Notes under the pieces: model-generated | What the model saw: the letters and a program-made list of their open reading frames with translations, nothing else | Database searches by the model: none | Told to the model about the DNA's origin: nothing | Shown: in pieces, positions 34,902 to 44,430 of the stretch | Numbering within the stretch: position 1 is the stretch's first letter | Layout of the letters: every line of letters begins with the position of its first letter | Translations under genes and position numbers: made by a program | Assembly: GCA_026702755.1 (NCBI GenBank) | Contig: JAPPBX010000090.1 | Location: forward strand, 124,001-188,000 | Reading direction: 5' to 3' | Length of the DNA: 64,000 nt | DNA from: Candidatus Poribacteria bacterium | GTDB taxonomy: Bacteria > Poribacteria > WGA-4E > WGA-3G

Positions 34902-35636
34902 ATGCAACTCAAAGATAAAGTCGCTATTGTCACCGGTGGGGGACGAGGCATCGGCAGAGCCATCGCCGTTGCCTATGCCGCGGAAGGTGCGCGGGTTGTT
35001 ATTGCAGCGCGAAGCACCGCACAACTTGACGAAGTTGCCGCCGAAATAACCGAACAAGGCGGAGAAGTCCTTACCGTGCCAACCGACTTACGAGTCCGGA
35101 CAGAAGTGGAAAACCTTATTCAGCAAACCGTTGACAAGTTCAGTCGAATAGATATCCTTGTCAACAACGCAGGTATCAACCCAAGAGGTCCGTTTCTGGA
35201 GAGCACAGATGAAGAGTGGGAACAGGGGTGGCAAATCAATGTCATGGGCGTTGTGCATTGTTGTCGTGCGGCGTTGCCAATCATGCAGCAACAGGGAAGT
35301 GGGAACATCATCAACGTCGGTTCCGGTATGGGACAGGTTGGACGTTCAAACCTCAGCGTCTATTGCGCCTCTAAAGCGGCACTGCACGGGTTGACACAAT
35401 CAATCGCTGAAGAGGTTTGGGAGGACGGTATTATCGCCAACGTTCTTATCCCTGGCCCGGTGAAAACAGAACTTTCAAAACCTGCGTGGGAGAATTCGGG
35501 AACCTTCAGAGCGCAAAGCGATCCGTGGAAGGAACCGGAACAAGTGGTCGCCTCCGCGCTTTTCCTTGCGACGCAACCACCCACCAGCGGCATGACGGGC
35601 CAGATCCTCAGCATCATGCGCCGAAACAGCCCGTGA
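34902..35636 (+). CDS. SDR family oxidoreductase (3-oxoacyl-ACP reductase-like)
   Basis: 244 residues. TGGGRGIGRAIA binds the cofactor, LVNNAGINPRG is the NNAG motif, and Ser in INVGSGMG and YCASKAAL carry the catalytic Ser, Tyr and Lys. ANVLIPGPVKTELS is the usual PG segment. AAGGAATT lies upstream of ATG 34902. Motifs are those of FabG-like classical SDRs, but in a sugar-metabolism neighbourhood other alcohol substrates are as likely. Convergent with the next oxidoreductase gene. Confidence 0.9.
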   Translation: MQLKDKVAIVTGGGRGIGRAIAVAYAAEGARVVIAARSTAQLDEVAAEITEQGGEVLTVPTDLRVRTEVENLIQQTVDKFSRIDILVNNAGINPRGPFLESTDEEWEQGWQINVMGVVHCCRAALPIMQQQGSGNIINVGSGMGQVGRSNLSVYCASKAALHGLTQSIAEEVWEDGIIANVLIPGPVKTELSKPAWENSGTFRAQSDPWKEPEQVVASALFLATQPPTSGMTGQILSIMRRNSP

Positions 35637-35658
35637 AGCACAAAAATGAAGCGATATT

Positions 35659-36711
35659 TTAGAGCGGAAACGTGATACGTCGTCCCTCCTGGGCAGAGCG
35701 ATATGCTCCCAAAATCATCTCCACCGAAACGCGTCCATCCTCCACTGTGACATCAGGTTCTGTCCCGTTCTTCAGGCAGTCGATAAATGGGCGCGGTACA
35801 CCGCCAATTCGTTCCCCGTGGCCATCTGGAATAGGGATACCAAGGTCTTTCCATGAGGGTTCGTCTCGTGTATACAACTTCAGCGCAACTGCATCTGCCG
35901 GACGAGGGATATTGCACGAAGGTGCGTCGCCATAGTTCTGAATTACCACACCTTCATCGCCGTAGATTTCAGTTGTATTCTCACCAGCGAGTGTCACAGA
36001 TGTGTTCAGTAGAATCGCCATCTCTCCACCCGCAAACCGATAGACCGCCAACCCCGTGTCATCGGGTGCGACATCCGTCAAAATGTTATCAATCTCGGCA
36101 ATAACGCTCGTCGGTTTACCGAGCATCCAGTGGATAAAATCGGTTGCGTGAGAGGCATCGTCCATGAACATCCCCATGTTCTTCTCTGGATCGATATGCC
36201 AACGACTGGGTCCCGTCACAAAGGCTTCGCTAAATAAGGCGTTGATACAGTGCCGACGACGTAGCACCCCAACTTTACCCAAAACACCGCTATCAATCAG
36301 TTCTTTCATCGCGATGTTTGCCGGATCGCGCCGCATCTGATAACCCATCATAAATTTCACACCCGTTTTCTCGACGACCTCAGCAATCCGATCGCAATCT
36401 TCTAACGTGAGTGCCATCGGTTTTTGGCAGAGGATGTGCTTCCCCTCGGACGCTGCTGCCGCCACCATCTCCGCGTGCCGATTCGTTTCACACGTCACAA
36501 TAACGGCGTGAATATCGGGGTGGTTGACAACATCTTCGAGATGCGGTGAGTAATGCATGCCGTATTGTGTCGCGGCGGCTTCGCCGCGTTCAGCGTTATC
36601 GTCCCAACACGCAACGAGTTCAACATCGTCAAACGTTTGCATCTGGCTGCAGTATGCGTTCGCGTGCCCATGCGCAAAACTTATGATGCCGATACCAATC
36701 TTTGTTTTCAT
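35659..36711 (-). CDS. Gfo/Idh/MocA family oxidoreductase
   Basis: 350 residues. GIGIISFAHGHANAYCSQM opens the Rossmann fold without the classical GxGxxG, VIVTCETNRHAEMVAAA leads to ILCQKPMALTLEDCD with the QKP variant of the catalytic EKP motif, and the C-terminal domain has GMFMDDASHATDFIHWMLG. NAD(P)-dependent sugar or inositol dehydrogenation is expected. It is the third member of this family here; the three differ at the EKP motif (AKP, EAR, QKP), suggesting different substrates. Confidence 0.88.
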   Translation of the reverse strand: MKTKIGIGIISFAHGHANAYCSQMQTFDDVELVACWDDNAERGEAAATQYGMHYSPHLEDVVNHPDIHAVIVTCETNRHAEMVAAAASEGKHILCQKPMALTLEDCDRIAEVVEKTGVKFMMGYQMRRDPANIAMKELIDSGVLGKVGVLRRRHCINALFSEAFVTGPSRWHIDPEKNMGMFMDDASHATDFIHWMLGKPTSVIAEIDNILTDVAPDDTGLAVYRFAGGEMAILLNTSVTLAGENTTEIYGDEGVVIQNYGDAPSCNIPRPADAVALKLYTRDEPSWKDLGIPIPDGHGERIGGVPRPFIDCLKNGTEPDVTVEDGRVSVEMILGAYRSAQEGRRITFPL

Positions 36712-36714
36712 ATA

Positions 36715-37212
36715 TTAATCTATCCAATCTGTGAGTATCTGTTGTGAATCTATTTCCGGGTTGAAGGTTTGTAATCCCTCAGCGTGGGCAGCTCTGAGAA
36801 GTCGCTGATCTGATGCGACGAGTACCAACGTATTTCCCGTGTCGCGAAGTTCTGCTGCTATTTCCAACGCGGAGCACAACACTATTGCATCGACACTATT
36901 GAGAGAATGCGTTTCAATCAAACGCATTACGTCCCAGATAACCGAATCTGGCGTTGAAATTGTTTAAAAGTCTGATTGACTATTGATCACCTCATGTCTT
37001 AAGTGGGTAACAGCCCTTTCAAATTGATGACTTGTGATGCGACCATCGTTTCGTTTGCGGACACAGATCCAAAAGACTTCCATCGCGCCAATTGTCAAGC
37101 ACGATAAATGTGCCAAAGGGACATTGCGAAAAAGAAAAAGCATTTTATCGCTACCGGATTCGCGAGTATACCTTTTAACAAGCGCACTCACATCGAAATA
37201 GAAATAGTACAA
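36715..37212 (-). pseudogene. PIN-domain toxin gene (VapC-like) with an in-frame stop
   Basis: TTG 37212 (GGGAGA upstream) starts FDVSALVKRYTRESGSDKM, the normal first PIN segment, but the frame ends at TAA 36964-36966. The same frame continues downstream with LIETHSLNSVDAIVLCSALEIA and VASDQRLLRAAHAEGLQTFNP, the normal second half of PIN toxins with its acidic residues. One nonsense change therefore splits an otherwise intact gene of about 165 codons. The upstream gene 37215-37562 is probably its antitoxin. Alternatives are a sequencing error or recoding. Confidence 0.75.
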
Positions 37213-37214
37213 GA

Positions 37215-37562
37215 TTATTTCTCCCGTTCTGCGATAATTGCGCGGCTAAACTCATTGTCCTCAGCACGAATACCGTGTTGTCTCATACTTTCATGAAGTT
37301 CTTCAATAGAACCGGGATCAAAATCAGGCGGAATCCCCATTTGTTCAAATAGTTTGTCCAAGATTTCCTCGGTAATATGTGCATCTCGCTTGCTGTTTTT
37401 GAGTGCCTCAGCTCCCCTCATCTTTGCTCTTGCCTCGGGACCCATTGGAACATCCGGCACCGGTTTTTCAACAAGCGCGGAGAGTTTCTGATTCATCTCT
37501 GCGACGGTTTTCTCTAATCTATCCAAACGTTGGGTAATAGTTTCGAGCATCTCTTTTTCCAT
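37215..37562 (-). CDS. Small coiled-coil protein, probable antitoxin of the PIN locus
   Basis: 115 residues. The N-terminal 30 residues are a coiled coil (TITQRLDRLEKTVAEMNQKLSAL), followed by a Pro-rich linker and a helical C-terminus containing ITEEILDKLFEQMGIPPDF. GGAGG precedes ATG 37562. The stop lies 2 nt before the start of the broken PIN gene, the usual antitoxin-toxin arrangement. I do not recognise a named antitoxin family. Confidence 0.6.
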   Translation of the reverse strand: MEKEMLETITQRLDRLEKTVAEMNQKLSALVEKPVPDVPMGPEARAKMRGAEALKNSKRDAHITEEILDKLFEQMGIPPDFDPGSIEELHESMRQHGIRAEDNEFSRAIIAEREK

Positions 37563-37641
37563 CGTAAAACCTCCTATATCTTTTTATATTGTCTGTTATA
37601 AGAATACCACAAAAGCCTTCGGATATCCTGCTAACACATCT

Positions 37642-39270
37642 TCACTTTTCCAAAACAATCCTAACCTCCGTATTCACGCCGTGCTCATCAAAATTTACTT
37701 CAGCAGAAATCGGACCGAGAGACTCTAACGGAAATAGGTTCTCTGTGATATGCTGCGTTACTATGGTATCCAATTTCTGTCCTGAAAGAGAGGCAAGCGT
37801 TGTTGCGATAGGGAGGAAGCGTTTCAATTCTGGCACAAGCAGATCCGGCTGAATAAATGCCTGAACACCATTCGTATCTACGTTGAATGTTAGGTCGTTC
37901 AAAGCGGGTGTGTTACCCATAGTCGTATCAATCACAGATTTTAACCCAGCAAGCGTTGTACTGAAGACGAAATAATTATCGACGATTGCATAGCCGCCTG
38001 TAATTGCCAATAGAAAATTGAGGCGGAGTTGCACGGGTTGCAGTGCGATACCTTTGTAATCCTGCGGTTCAAGGAATTCAAGCGGTTTACCTACAACAGA
38101 AATCTTTCCGTCCCTCACGATTCCCAAAACAGCGTTTAATGCATCGGGAGCCTTGGCATGAGCAGCCAAAATCAATGAAGGCATTACCGATGCTTGACTG
38201 GCTTCAGGGGCAACTAACAGGACAGTTAAGTCGGTGCCCAAAACTTGGGAAAGACCTACATCACCAAAGAGTTCCTTCATCTGATTTGGAACGGGAAGTG
38301 TCGTAGCAAAGGCGGTTCGCTCTGGAAACGTAAGGAATGGTTTCGTGTTTTCTCTAACTGGAACGGCGCGCGGGTTCGGGTTTGCTTCCGTGCGGAGCTG
38401 ATGTCGTGAAAGAATCACACCATCTTCATATCGGTTGCGGAACGTCCAGAACTGCATATCCCCAAGCAATCCATAAATTTGCTTAACCAACACATGAGCA
38501 TCCACATTCTCTAACAGATGTCCCAACCTCTGCACATCCGCATACCCAGTACTTTTGTCCTTAAGATAACCTTCCTGTATATCCGCCGCCATTGGGTGTT
38601 CGGCGAGAAATCCTTGCTTCTCTGGTGCAGTTTTTCCGCTGGAAAGACCGGTATAGATGTCAAGCGTCTCTACTAATAGCAGCGGATCGAGGCTTAACAT
38701 GCCAATTTTCCCGATGAAGGTATAACTAAAGGCGCGTGGATACCCTATAATGGTATTAATCGTGAAGTCGCCGTAATCGGTTTGGATGCGTTCGTATTTT
38801 GGATTGATTGCATCCGTCGCCGTAATCGCCTCAATGCTCAGTTTCTCCTTGCCTCCCATTGCACTAATGAGCAGAAAGGAAAACTCACCCTCACGCTGAT
38901 AGATAGCGAGAATAGTTTCCTCCCCAAAATAGCCGGTGATCGTCTTGAGGTCAAGTTCAGCACCCATCTCGTATTCCCACAACTGCTTCTGATAGACCAG
39001 CTCCTTCCACCATCGCTCCTTTTTAATTTCAGCGAGAATCGGCATCTTAGCCGTCTGTTTTCCGAATTCACTACGATTGAAAGTTTCCACCAAACCTTTC
39101 AACTCCTTGAGCGTCAGATAACAGATTGGAGATTTCGGGAGTAGTGTGATAAGATGCTGTTCCGGTTCCCACAACGCGCGCTGGTGATAGATAATGGATA
39201 GCAAAATGATAACCCCAATAAGAACGATTAGAGAAATAAAAATGATTTTTTTAGATTTGTTCAGAGGCAT
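37642..39270 (-). CDS. DUF3352-like secreted or membrane-anchored protein
   Basis: 542 residues. One N-terminal transmembrane helix (IIFISLIVLIGVIILLSIIY) is followed by a large extracytoplasmic domain. The layout (LLPKSPICYLTLKELKGLVETFNRS near the start, YGDFTINTIIGYPRAFSYTFIGKIGMLS, and GGYAIVDNYFVFSTTLAGLKSVIDTT later) resembles DUF3352 proteins, which have no known activity. No catalytic motif is visible. It stands alone, with a 273-nt gap upstream. Confidence 0.6.
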   Translation of the reverse strand: MPLNKSKKIIFISLIVLIGVIILLSIIYHQRALWEPEQHLITLLPKSPICYLTLKELKGLVETFNRSEFGKQTAKMPILAEIKKERWWKELVYQKQLWEYEMGAELDLKTITGYFGEETILAIYQREGEFSFLLISAMGGKEKLSIEAITATDAINPKYERIQTDYGDFTINTIIGYPRAFSYTFIGKIGMLSLDPLLLVETLDIYTGLSSGKTAPEKQGFLAEHPMAADIQEGYLKDKSTGYADVQRLGHLLENVDAHVLVKQIYGLLGDMQFWTFRNRYEDGVILSRHQLRTEANPNPRAVPVRENTKPFLTFPERTAFATTLPVPNQMKELFGDVGLSQVLGTDLTVLLVAPEASQASVMPSLILAAHAKAPDALNAVLGIVRDGKISVVGKPLEFLEPQDYKGIALQPVQLRLNFLLAITGGYAIVDNYFVFSTTLAGLKSVIDTTMGNTPALNDLTFNVDTNGVQAFIQPDLLVPELKRFLPIATTLASLSGQKLDTIVTQHITENLFPLESLGPISAEVNFDEHGVNTEVRIVLEK

Positions 39271-39490
39271 CGGCTTTTGAGACCTTTGTCATGATACGGA
39301 GATTTCCGTGAGTGGTAAGTTTTACTAAATAGCACCAAAAATCCGTGTTAGCAATTTCTGCTGCAGCTTCACCTTTACTTTTATTCGATTATACCACATT
39401 TGTTGTCAGTAAACAACTTAATCGATGACAGTGTTCAGCAGGTTCACAGAGTATACCCATAGTTTACCCAGTAGCAAACAAAAAAACAGG

Positions 39491-39519
39491 TTGTCTGAAA
39501 CCGAAAAAAGGTGTAAAAT
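39491..39519 (+). promoter_or_regulatory. Promoter of the first DUF6785-type gene
   Basis: TTGTCT (39491-39496), 17 nt, TAAAAT (39514-39519). The predicted start of transcription is near 39526, giving a leader of about 18 nt before GTG 39544. The rest of the 273-nt gap from 39271 holds nothing I can identify. Confidence 0.5.
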
Positions 39520-39543
39520 AGTAACGCTATTTCTTGAAAGAGG

Positions 39544-41430
39544 GTGAACAACGTTCCGACCAAAGATCTCAAAATTCGGCCATTCACTATTTTCCTTATC
39601 TGTGTGTTAGTGCCTGCCAACTGTTGGTGGGTGTCTGCCTCTATCATGCGTGGCGGTGGGAGTCCAACGCAGGTTTCGCTTTTCTACAATGCCGTTATCA
39701 CCATTTTAATCTTATTAGGTATCGGGCTTCTCTTGCGTCGGTTGCATCACGCATTTGCGCTCAACCGCGCTGAATTGCTCGTCATCTACACCTGCATCTC
39801 AGTAGGTGCCGGGCTTGCAGGTGTGGATCGATTCCTCGTGCTCATGCCGATTATCGGGCATGCACACTGGTTTGCAACCCCAGAAAACGACTGGGCAAAC
39901 CTGTTCCATCTGCACGTTCCACAATGGTTAGCAGTTAGCGATAAGCGCGTGCTTGAAGGGTATTACAACGGATTTGCGAGTATCTACGAATCGCGTTACT
40001 TAACCGCGTGGCTACCGGCAATCTTTTGGTGGACGCTTTTCTTAGTCGCTGTCCACCTCGTGATGCTCTGCCTCAGTCTAATCTTTCGGAAGCAGTGGGT
40101 TGAATCGGAACGACTCAGTTACCCCATCATTCAACTGCCGTTCGAGATGACGACCCGCAGCCGTAACTTCTTCCGCTCGCCGTGGATGTGGCTTGGGCTT
40201 TCAATCGGTGTCACAATTGACATTATCAACGGGTTAAACTTCCTGTTTCCTGCCGTTCCAAGCCTCGGTGGAAAATTGTACGATTTGCGTAGGATTTTCA
40301 CAGAGCGTCCATGGAGCGGTATCGGTTGGAGTCCACTCGGTGTTTTCCCCTTCGGTGTTGGGCTTTCGTTCTTTATACCTTTAGACCTCTCCTTCTCATG
40401 CTGGGCATTCTGGTTGATATGGCGAGCAGAACGCCTGTTAGGGGTTATTGCAGGGTGGCGTGGACTGCCGCGCTTCCCCTACGAAGCAGAACAATCACAC
40501 GGTGCATACTTAGGACTTTGCGTCGTCGCTATCTGGATGAGCAGACGCTATCTGAAAGGAATCGTCCACCAACTCATCTCCCCAAAATCAGGTGAACCGA
40601 TTTCATATCGCCTGATTGTTCTCGGTTTCCTTAGCGGAGCGGTGTTCATCGTCGGATTTTGCCTGAAGATGGGGATGAGTTTTTGGATCATCATCGTCTA
40701 CTTCGCGATCTGGTTCGCGATTGCAATGGCGATTACACGTCTGCGTGCGGAGCTCGGTTCGCCGGTGCACGATTTGCATTTCATCGGACCCGATGAAATG
40801 TTGCCAAGGTTGTTAGGTATCCGCCGATTGGGTTCAGTGAACTTAACGGGGTTCGCCTATCTTTACTGCCTAAATCGCGCACACCGTTCACATGCAATGC
40901 CACACCAACTTGAAGGCTTTAAACTGGCTGAAGGTGCCAACATCCCACTGCGCAAGTTTGCCGTCCTCATGATGTTGGCTTCCGCGCTGGGCGCGCTCGG
41001 TTCGTTTTGGGCATATTTGTCCATGTATTATGCAGAAGGCGGTTTCGCCGGATTCGGACGCGAATCCTTTAATAGGTTGGAGACATGGCTCACCTACGCC
41101 GCACCTCCGGATGTGCCAGCAATCGGTTTCGCATCGTTCGGATTCGTCCTGACGTTATTGCTCGCCGCAATGCGGATGCGATTCATCTGGTGGAATCTAC
41201 ACCCCGTCGGTTACGCGATCTCTGGGAGTTGGGCGATTAATCCAATGGTAGGTTCAATTTTTGTCGGATGGTTGCTCAAGTGGCTCGTGTTGAAGTACGG
41301 CGGACTCCATTTACATCGAAAAGCCGTTCCATTTTTCCTCGGCATTGTGCTCGGTGAGTTCGTGATTGGTTCGTTCTGGAGCCTCCTCGCCGTAGCACTC
41401 GACCAACCGATGTATCGCTTCCTCTTTTAA
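39544..41430 (+). CDS. DUF6785/DUF6784-type polytopic membrane protein, copy 1
   Basis: 628 residues with about 14 transmembrane helices. Conserved segments shared with the gene at 49633 include HWFATPENDWANLFHLHVP, LFRKQWVESERLSYPIIQLP, a GSPVHDLHFIGP loop, and a C-terminal GSIFVGWLLKWLVLKYGG. I know this family as uncharacterised membrane proteins common in Poribacteria and Planctomycetes; an activity is not established. GTG 39544 is the proposed start, but its purine stretch (AAGAGG) is too close to be a good ribosome site, so the true start is uncertain. Confidence 0.7.
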   Translation: MNNVPTKDLKIRPFTIFLICVLVPANCWWVSASIMRGGGSPTQVSLFYNAVITILILLGIGLLLRRLHHAFALNRAELLVIYTCISVGAGLAGVDRFLVLMPIIGHAHWFATPENDWANLFHLHVPQWLAVSDKRVLEGYYNGFASIYESRYLTAWLPAIFWWTLFLVAVHLVMLCLSLIFRKQWVESERLSYPIIQLPFEMTTRSRNFFRSPWMWLGLSIGVTIDIINGLNFLFPAVPSLGGKLYDLRRIFTERPWSGIGWSPLGVFPFGVGLSFFIPLDLSFSCWAFWLIWRAERLLGVIAGWRGLPRFPYEAEQSHGAYLGLCVVAIWMSRRYLKGIVHQLISPKSGEPISYRLIVLGFLSGAVFIVGFCLKMGMSFWIIIVYFAIWFAIAMAITRLRAELGSPVHDLHFIGPDEMLPRLLGIRRLGSVNLTGFAYLYCLNRAHRSHAMPHQLEGFKLAEGANIPLRKFAVLMMLASALGALGSFWAYLSMYYAEGGFAGFGRESFNRLETWLTYAAPPDVPAIGFASFGFVLTLLLAAMRMRFIWWNLHPVGYAISGSWAINPMVGSIFVGWLLKWLVLKYGGLHLHRKAVPFFLGIVLGEFVIGSFWSLLAVALDQPMYRFLF

Positions 41431-41461
41431 ACCAACAACGGACACGAGGTATAAAAAGGCG

Positions 41462-41489
41462 TTGCTATTTTTTCTGTTTATGGTATAAT
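41462..41489 (+). promoter_or_regulatory. Promoter of nth
   Basis: TTGCTA (41462-41467), 16 nt ending in TGG, TATAAT (41484-41489). It places the transcript start near 41496, about 25 nt before TTG 41521. Confidence 0.65.
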
Positions 41490-41520
41490 ATTAAAAACGC
41501 GACACCTTGGAAGAAAACAA

Positions 41521-42183
41521 TTGGAACTACAGCAGAAAGCAGAAATTATATCAGACGCACTTGAGGTGTTATTCGGTGTGCCGACTCGCGACGGGGCAGA
41601 AGATGTGCTGGAAAGTCTCATCCTAACAATCCTGTCGCAGAATACGACAGATGTCAGCCGCGACAAAGGCTATACTCGGCTCAAAGAACGCTTCCCGACA
41701 TGGGAGGATGTGCTACACGCCGATGTTAAGGCGGTAGAGGCAGCGATAAGGGTCGTCGGACTGGGAGAACAGAAAAGCAACACTATCAAAAATTTCCTCA
41801 CATGGCTCCAAGCCGAACACGGCGAACTCTCATTGGAATTCATGCACAATATGGAAACGGAGGAAGCATTAGAATTCCTGTGTCAACACAAAGGCATCGG
41901 TATCAAAACGGCTTCCGTTACACTCTCCTTCGCGTGCGGCCGGGAGGTCTTCCCAGTTGATACACACATCCTGCGCATCTCCAAACGTCTCGGACTGATT
42001 CCACCGAATTGCAGCGCGGAAAAGGCACATCAACTGTTACCACCGATTGTGCCGGAGGGAAAGGCGTATCCATTCCATATAAACCTGATTTATTTCGGTA
42101 GACAAATTTGTGATGCCCGAAAGCCGTTATGCGAACGGTGTCCATTGACGCAGCACTGCCTTTACTTTAAAGATAACTTGTAG
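41521..42183 (+). CDS. nth: Endonuclease III-type DNA glycosylase
   Basis: 220 residues. ESLILTILSQNTTD is the usual Nth N-terminal segment, the helix-hairpin-helix holds HKGIGIKTASVTL with the catalytic Lys129, FPVDTHILR supplies Asp147, and four cysteines at 197, 204, 207 and 213 (spacing 6, 2, 5) bind a 4Fe-4S cluster. It removes oxidised pyrimidines and nicks the abasic site. The start is TTG 41521 with GGAAG upstream. It is followed by the membrane GT-like gene after 35 nt. Confidence 0.92.
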   Translation: MELQQKAEIISDALEVLFGVPTRDGAEDVLESLILTILSQNTTDVSRDKGYTRLKERFPTWEDVLHADVKAVEAAIRVVGLGEQKSNTIKNFLTWLQAEHGELSLEFMHNMETEEALEFLCQHKGIGIKTASVTLSFACGREVFPVDTHILRISKRLGLIPPNCSAEKAHQLLPPIVPEGKAYPFHINLIYFGRQICDARKPLCERCPLTQHCLYFKDNL

Positions 42184-42218
42184 ACTTAGGGAGTACTTCC
42201 CTGTATGGGAGGGAAAAT

Positions 42219-44318
42219 ATGTTTAATTGGAGAAACTTGTCATGGAAACATCTGTTTGTGGTGTTGTTGGTATTACACATCCTCCCCGTCTGGATCTTTG
42301 CCTATTTCCCTTCGCAAGACGGTGTTAGCCACGTCTATAACGGTTTAGTGCTGAAGGAATATGGGAAACACGAGAATTACAAAATGCGGGATGCGTGGGA
42401 GTTGAATATTACCGTTTTCCCGAACTGGTTATCCCATATTTTACTCGCAGCACTCCTCTACATATTTCCACCCGTTATCGCGGAGAAGGTCTTTCTCACA
42501 ATCGCGATAGGCATGGTCCCGTTCGCTTTCCTCTATTTCCTCAGTGCTGTCCACAAAGGTCAAAATGAGAAATTTGTGTACGCTTGGCTCGGTTTTCCGT
42601 TTGCCCTCAATTATCTGCTTTACATGGGTTTCTACAACTTCCAATTGAGCATTTCGTTTTTCTTCTTTAGTTTCGGATTCTGGTGGAAGCATAAGGATAA
42701 CATCCAAGTAAAGCATCTCATTGGGCTTTATGTGTTATTACTGCTGACTTATCTGTCGCACATTGCCTCTTACGGTCTCGTCATGTTGGGTATCTCCATA
42801 GCAGGCGGATGCTTGTCAGGGGCACCGGCGATAGCCGAAGCGTGGCGAGCACGCGGTGAAGGGTTCATTGCGGTGTGTCAAAAGTTCGTCGTTAGCCTCA
42901 AGCCTCTTTTTCGCTTTCTTCTCTACATGGTACCGATGTATTTTATCCTGATAGAGTACTACCTACAGAGTATAAAACGACATCCACAAGGAAACCATCG
43001 CGGCATGGAGTGGATTTGGGATTACTTTTTGGGCGTTAAATCAATCGTCTATTTCACCGACTGGCATGTTCCTGTCAACCGTTTTCTCCTCGCGGTGTTA
43101 GCAATAGCAATTGTTATTTCCATCGGCTATCGAATTTACCGAAAGGCATGGGTGAAACAGACGGATGTTTTCTTACTCATCGCATTTCTGTTTACCTATA
43201 TGTTCATCAGGGCACCGTGGAGTTATGGACCTGGTGGTTGGATCAATGACAGGATCCATCTTTATATTCTGTTGATGGTGACAGCATGGCTAATTCCGAA
43301 TATGGGTAAACTCCCGCGCTACGTTATCACAACTTGCCTCATCCTTTTCAGTTTAGTTCACTGCGGCAGGACTGCTTATGACCACGGACGCATTTCTCCA
43401 GAAATTGCCGAACTTCTATCGGGCACACACTTGATAGAATCGCATACAAATTTTAGACACCGCAGTACAGGTTGGCACAAATCGGTCGCTCAGTTTGAAC
43501 ATTACAATTCGGGTTCAAAGAAATGGGAGCTCAAGAATCAAATCAAATACGTGACACCCTTTGTACACTCTACAGCCTTTTACGGTGTCTACGCCGATGA
43601 CGTGGGACACCTCGAAAATTATGAGGCAGCTTATTACTACTTCCCTGTAAACCGCAAAAACGCGAACGCTACTATAGACTATTTCGTCGCGTGGTACCCG
43701 CCGGATACAGAGGCATTCCGCAGGGAAACCGCCAATTACGAAATTATCCACGAAACAGAACACCTTCAAATCTATAGAAAAAAGCGCGCCCCAGGACCGA
43801 TGCTCGAACTCTGGGATAAGACCGAAGAAGGAAATCTTGTCATCCGGTTTGACATGCAACCTGACAACGCTGAAATCGCGTCGAACCATCACGCCATTGG
43901 ACCCAACACAGTATACGAAAGCGGTAAATTCGGATGGGATACGCTCGCGCCCCATGAAGCATACCGCGGGAACAGAAGTAAGACAGAACTCGCGCAGGAT
44001 GCTGTTTGGAGTAAGGAGGACGCTGCTTTCAAACTTGATTTGCCTAACGGAAACTATCGTGTAACCAACACCTTCTCAGCAGCAGGCAATGCTAAGCATA
44101 CAGTCAACCTATTAGCAAACGGAACACCAGTGCTCAAAGGACTCACTGTAACAAAAGAAGTTGAAGTGCATCAGCACACCTATACCGTCGAAGTTACCGA
44201 TGGTTACCTCACCCAAGTCATTTTCACCCCCAAAGATCGGGTAAAGACTGACGCTGAATGGAACAAGAAAGATCACTTTTGGATTTGGAACGGCTGCACG
44301 GTCGAACAAATCCCTTAA
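42219..44318 (+). CDS. Polytopic membrane protein with C-terminal beta-sandwich, GT-C-like
   Basis: 699 residues. About 10-12 transmembrane helices fill residues 1-410; the first loop has FPSQDGVSHVYNG, an acidic residue placed as in GT-C glycosyltransferases. Residues 430-550 are soluble, and the last 140 residues (AVWSKEDAAFKLDLPNGNYRVTNTFS..., HTYTVEVTDGYLTQVIFTP) look like a malectin/CBM-type beta-sandwich that would bind sugar outside the membrane. This suggests a lipid-linked sugar transferase, but no family motif is certain. GGGAGG precedes ATG 42219. A family A repeat follows the stop codon. Confidence 0.5.
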   Translation: MFNWRNLSWKHLFVVLLVLHILPVWIFAYFPSQDGVSHVYNGLVLKEYGKHENYKMRDAWELNITVFPNWLSHILLAALLYIFPPVIAEKVFLTIAIGMVPFAFLYFLSAVHKGQNEKFVYAWLGFPFALNYLLYMGFYNFQLSISFFFFSFGFWWKHKDNIQVKHLIGLYVLLLLTYLSHIASYGLVMLGISIAGGCLSGAPAIAEAWRARGEGFIAVCQKFVVSLKPLFRFLLYMVPMYFILIEYYLQSIKRHPQGNHRGMEWIWDYFLGVKSIVYFTDWHVPVNRFLLAVLAIAIVISIGYRIYRKAWVKQTDVFLLIAFLFTYMFIRAPWSYGPGGWINDRIHLYILLMVTAWLIPNMGKLPRYVITTCLILFSLVHCGRTAYDHGRISPEIAELLSGTHLIESHTNFRHRSTGWHKSVAQFEHYNSGSKKWELKNQIKYVTPFVHSTAFYGVYADDVGHLENYEAAYYYFPVNRKNANATIDYFVAWYPPDTEAFRRETANYEIIHETEHLQIYRKKRAPGPMLELWDKTEEGNLVIRFDMQPDNAEIASNHHAIGPNTVYESGKFGWDTLAPHEAYRGNRSKTELAQDAVWSKEDAAFKLDLPNGNYRVTNTFSAAGNAKHTVNLLANGTPVLKGLTVTKEVEVHQHTYTVEVTDGYLTQVIFTPKDRVKTDAEWNKKDHFWIWNGCTVEQIP

Positions 44319-44322
44319 ACTC

Positions 44323-44412
44323 AGAACTTACGCAGCCCTTCGCTGGCGAGGTTTGTAACCTCGCCAGCTGCACGTAATATGTTGGGATTTATAAAAAAAT
44401 TGCGTAAGTTCT
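44323..44412. repeat. Nested family A element with terminal inverted repeats
   Basis: AGAACTTACGCA (44323-44334) and its exact reverse complement TGCGTAAGTTCT (44401-44412) flank a central palindrome, CGCTGGCGAGGTT with AACCTCGCCAGC (44341-44368). This copy has the tail motif at both ends, whereas the other three have it only on one side. It lies in the 319-bp gap between 44319 and 44637; the rest of that gap holds a structured element (44431-44482) and A/T-rich sequence. Confidence 0.85.
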
Positions 44413-44430
44413 ACAACTATTAAGGTTACT

